Shown here piece by piece: positions 61,705 through 64,000 of a stretch of 64,000 nucleotides of DNA. The DNA comes from Mucilaginibacter sp. (GTDB taxonomy: Bacteria; Bacteroidota; Bacteroidia; Sphingobacteriales; Sphingobacteriaceae). The translations under genes and the position numbers were made by a program. The first letter of the stretch is position 1; every line of letters begins with the position of its first letter. The DNA is taken from NCBI GenBank assembly GCA_028288305.1, contig JAQBOA010000041.1:124001-188000 (forward strand). Direction: 5' to 3'. The notes beneath the pieces were generated by a model, which did no database searches, was not told where the DNA came from, and saw only the letters and a program-made list of their open reading frames with translations.

Positions 61705-62292
61705 TTATTTTTTATCCTTTTGATAGGCGTCATTCAGTCGTTTTATTACATCAGCAGTAACATCCAAACTTTGGTCACCATATAAAACAGTAGGGTTAGC
61801 TTTTGAGTACATCAATACTAATTTATAACCTTTTTCTTTAGCATAACCCTTTACAAATTCAACAATTTTATCATAAACTTTACCCGCTTCAGTAGCTTGT
61901 TCATTTTGAAATTGAGCTGAGGCATTTTGCTGGTATCCTTGTAAGGCCTGATTTTCACGTTGCAAGCGTTGTTCTGTTGTTTGCCGTTGGTCAGCAGGCA
62001 TAGTATTGGCATTCTTTTGGTATTCAGCAACTTCACGCTGAAAAGCCTGTTGCCGGCTTCCAAGATCGTTTTGTGCATTTTTACCTTTATCCTGCATAGT
62101 CTTGGTCACGTCTTTAGCATATGTATATTTACTTAATAATGTATCCTGATTGATATACACAATTGTTTCTTTATTAGCAGCGGAAGTCGCAATTGGTTTC
62201 TCCTCCGTTTTAGGTTTGTTGCACGCGGTCATCCCCCCTGCAATTAATATACATAAGGTGACCTTAGTGAAAATAGAAGCCGTAGTTTTCAT
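61705..62292 (-). CDS. OmpH/Skp-like lipoprotein
   Basis: The 195-residue protein has a lipoprotein signal peptide ending AGGMTAC (Cys about residue 24). A long coiled-coil-like region follows (KTMQDKGKNAQNDLGSRQQAFQREVAEYQKNANTM ... AQFQNEQATEAGKVYDKIVEFVKGYAKEKGYKLVLMYSKANPTVLY). The first strand IVYINQDTLLSKY and the final YGDQSLDVTADVIKRLNDAY fit the OmpH domain. It probably acts as a periplasmic chaperone for outer-membrane proteins, membrane-anchored unlike soluble Skp. A TATATTTG -7-like word lies about 70 bases upstream. Confidence 0.85.
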   Translation of the reverse strand: MKTTASIFTKVTLCILIAGGMTACNKPKTEEKPIATSAANKETIVYINQDTLLSKYTYAKDVTKTMQDKGKNAQNDLGSRQQAFQREVAEYQKNANTMPADQRQTTEQRLQRENQALQGYQQNASAQFQNEQATEAGKVYDKIVEFVKGYAKEKGYKLVLMYSKANPTVLYGDQSLDVTADVIKRLNDAYQKDKK

Positions 62293-62456
62293 TTTAATTT
62301 AGTTTTTTCTTGTGCCATTACACAAAAGAGTGTCCGGTTAATTTCTTATAAAATTTTGACAAATATAAGCTTTCAATGCAAGTATCCTAATGTTTTACCA
62401 GCATGTTTATATCGTGCGTATTTATCAACAATACCGATAATACGCGGTAAAATTCG

Positions 62457-62464
62457 TACCTTTG
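62457..62464 (+). promoter_or_regulatory. -7 promoter element before gyrB
   Basis: TACCTTTG matches TAnnTTTG and lies 22 bases before the gyrB ATG at 62487. No TTTG was found at the usual distance upstream; only the -7 element is supported. Confidence 0.45.
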
Positions 62465-62480
62465 ACAGTTATTGTTTTAA

Positions 62481-64000
<1,520 letters not shown>

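Overview
The window is chromosomal DNA of a low-GC member of the Bacteroidota. It is probably a Sphingobacteriaceae-type organism (Mucilaginibacter/Pedobacter-like); the genus is inference only. The evidence is the protein families, the general lack of Shine-Dalgarno sequences, several TAnnTTTG-type -7 promoter elements, and degenerate inverted repeats filling many gaps between genes. No rRNA, tRNA, CRISPR array, prophage or complete insertion sequence was recognised. Layout 1-32 kb: housekeeping and small accessory genes. They are, in order: a truncated membrane protein, a ParE-type toxin-antitoxin pair, gltD/gltB (glutamate synthase), a GNAT acetyltransferase, a secreted double-thioredoxin-fold protein, an NTF2-like protein, a secreted alpha/beta hydrolase, a cupredoxin lipoprotein, a DUF3892-like protein, CYTH and CHAD phosphate-binding proteins, a 240-bp MITE-like element, a lone pre-ATP-grasp-like domain, lolD-like and ftsE-like ATPases, sucC, grpE-dnaJ, a nucleoside hydrolase, a NatAB-like exporter, a Ppx/GppA phosphatase, an M1 peptidase, maf, a kdsC-like phosphatase, a second toxin-antitoxin pair whose toxin frame is broken, iscX, a [2Fe-2S] ferredoxin, a DUF2520-type protein, and ccmF/ccmE for cytochrome c maturation. 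Layout 32.4-61.1 kb: one surface polysaccharide cluster. It starts with export genes (Wza-like lipoprotein, Wzc-like tyrosine kinase). Nucleotide-sugar genes follow: a WbpO/WbpP-like pair for a HexNAc uronic acid, then rfbF/rfbG, a 3,5-epimerase and a C-methyltransferase for a CDP-linked branched 6-deoxysugar. Next come two hexapeptide acyltransferases, a Wzx flippase, glycosyltransferases, an EpsG/Wzy-like polymerase, one glycosyltransferase on the opposite strand, a secreted beta-helix protein and an AsnB-type amidotransferase. The cluster ends with a PglA/PglC/PglE/PglF-like initiation module in which an ATP-grasp protein and a HAD phosphatase sit where an acetyltransferase would be expected. 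Together these genes can be read as a Wzx/Wzy pathway: PglF/E-like enzymes make an amino-sugar, the PglC-like enzyme loads it on undecaprenyl phosphate, glycosyltransferases extend it, Wzx flips it, the EpsG/Wzy-like protein polymerises it, and Wza/Wzc control export and length. Layout 61.1-64 kb: a guanine-deaminase-like enzyme, an OmpH/Skp-like lipoprotein and the first 504 codons of gyrB, which runs off the window end. The inverted-repeat intergenic elements are common in the 0.8-29.2 kb housekeeping part. None was noticed inside the polysaccharide cluster, which is also visibly richer in A+T in parts; this fits a different history for the cluster.
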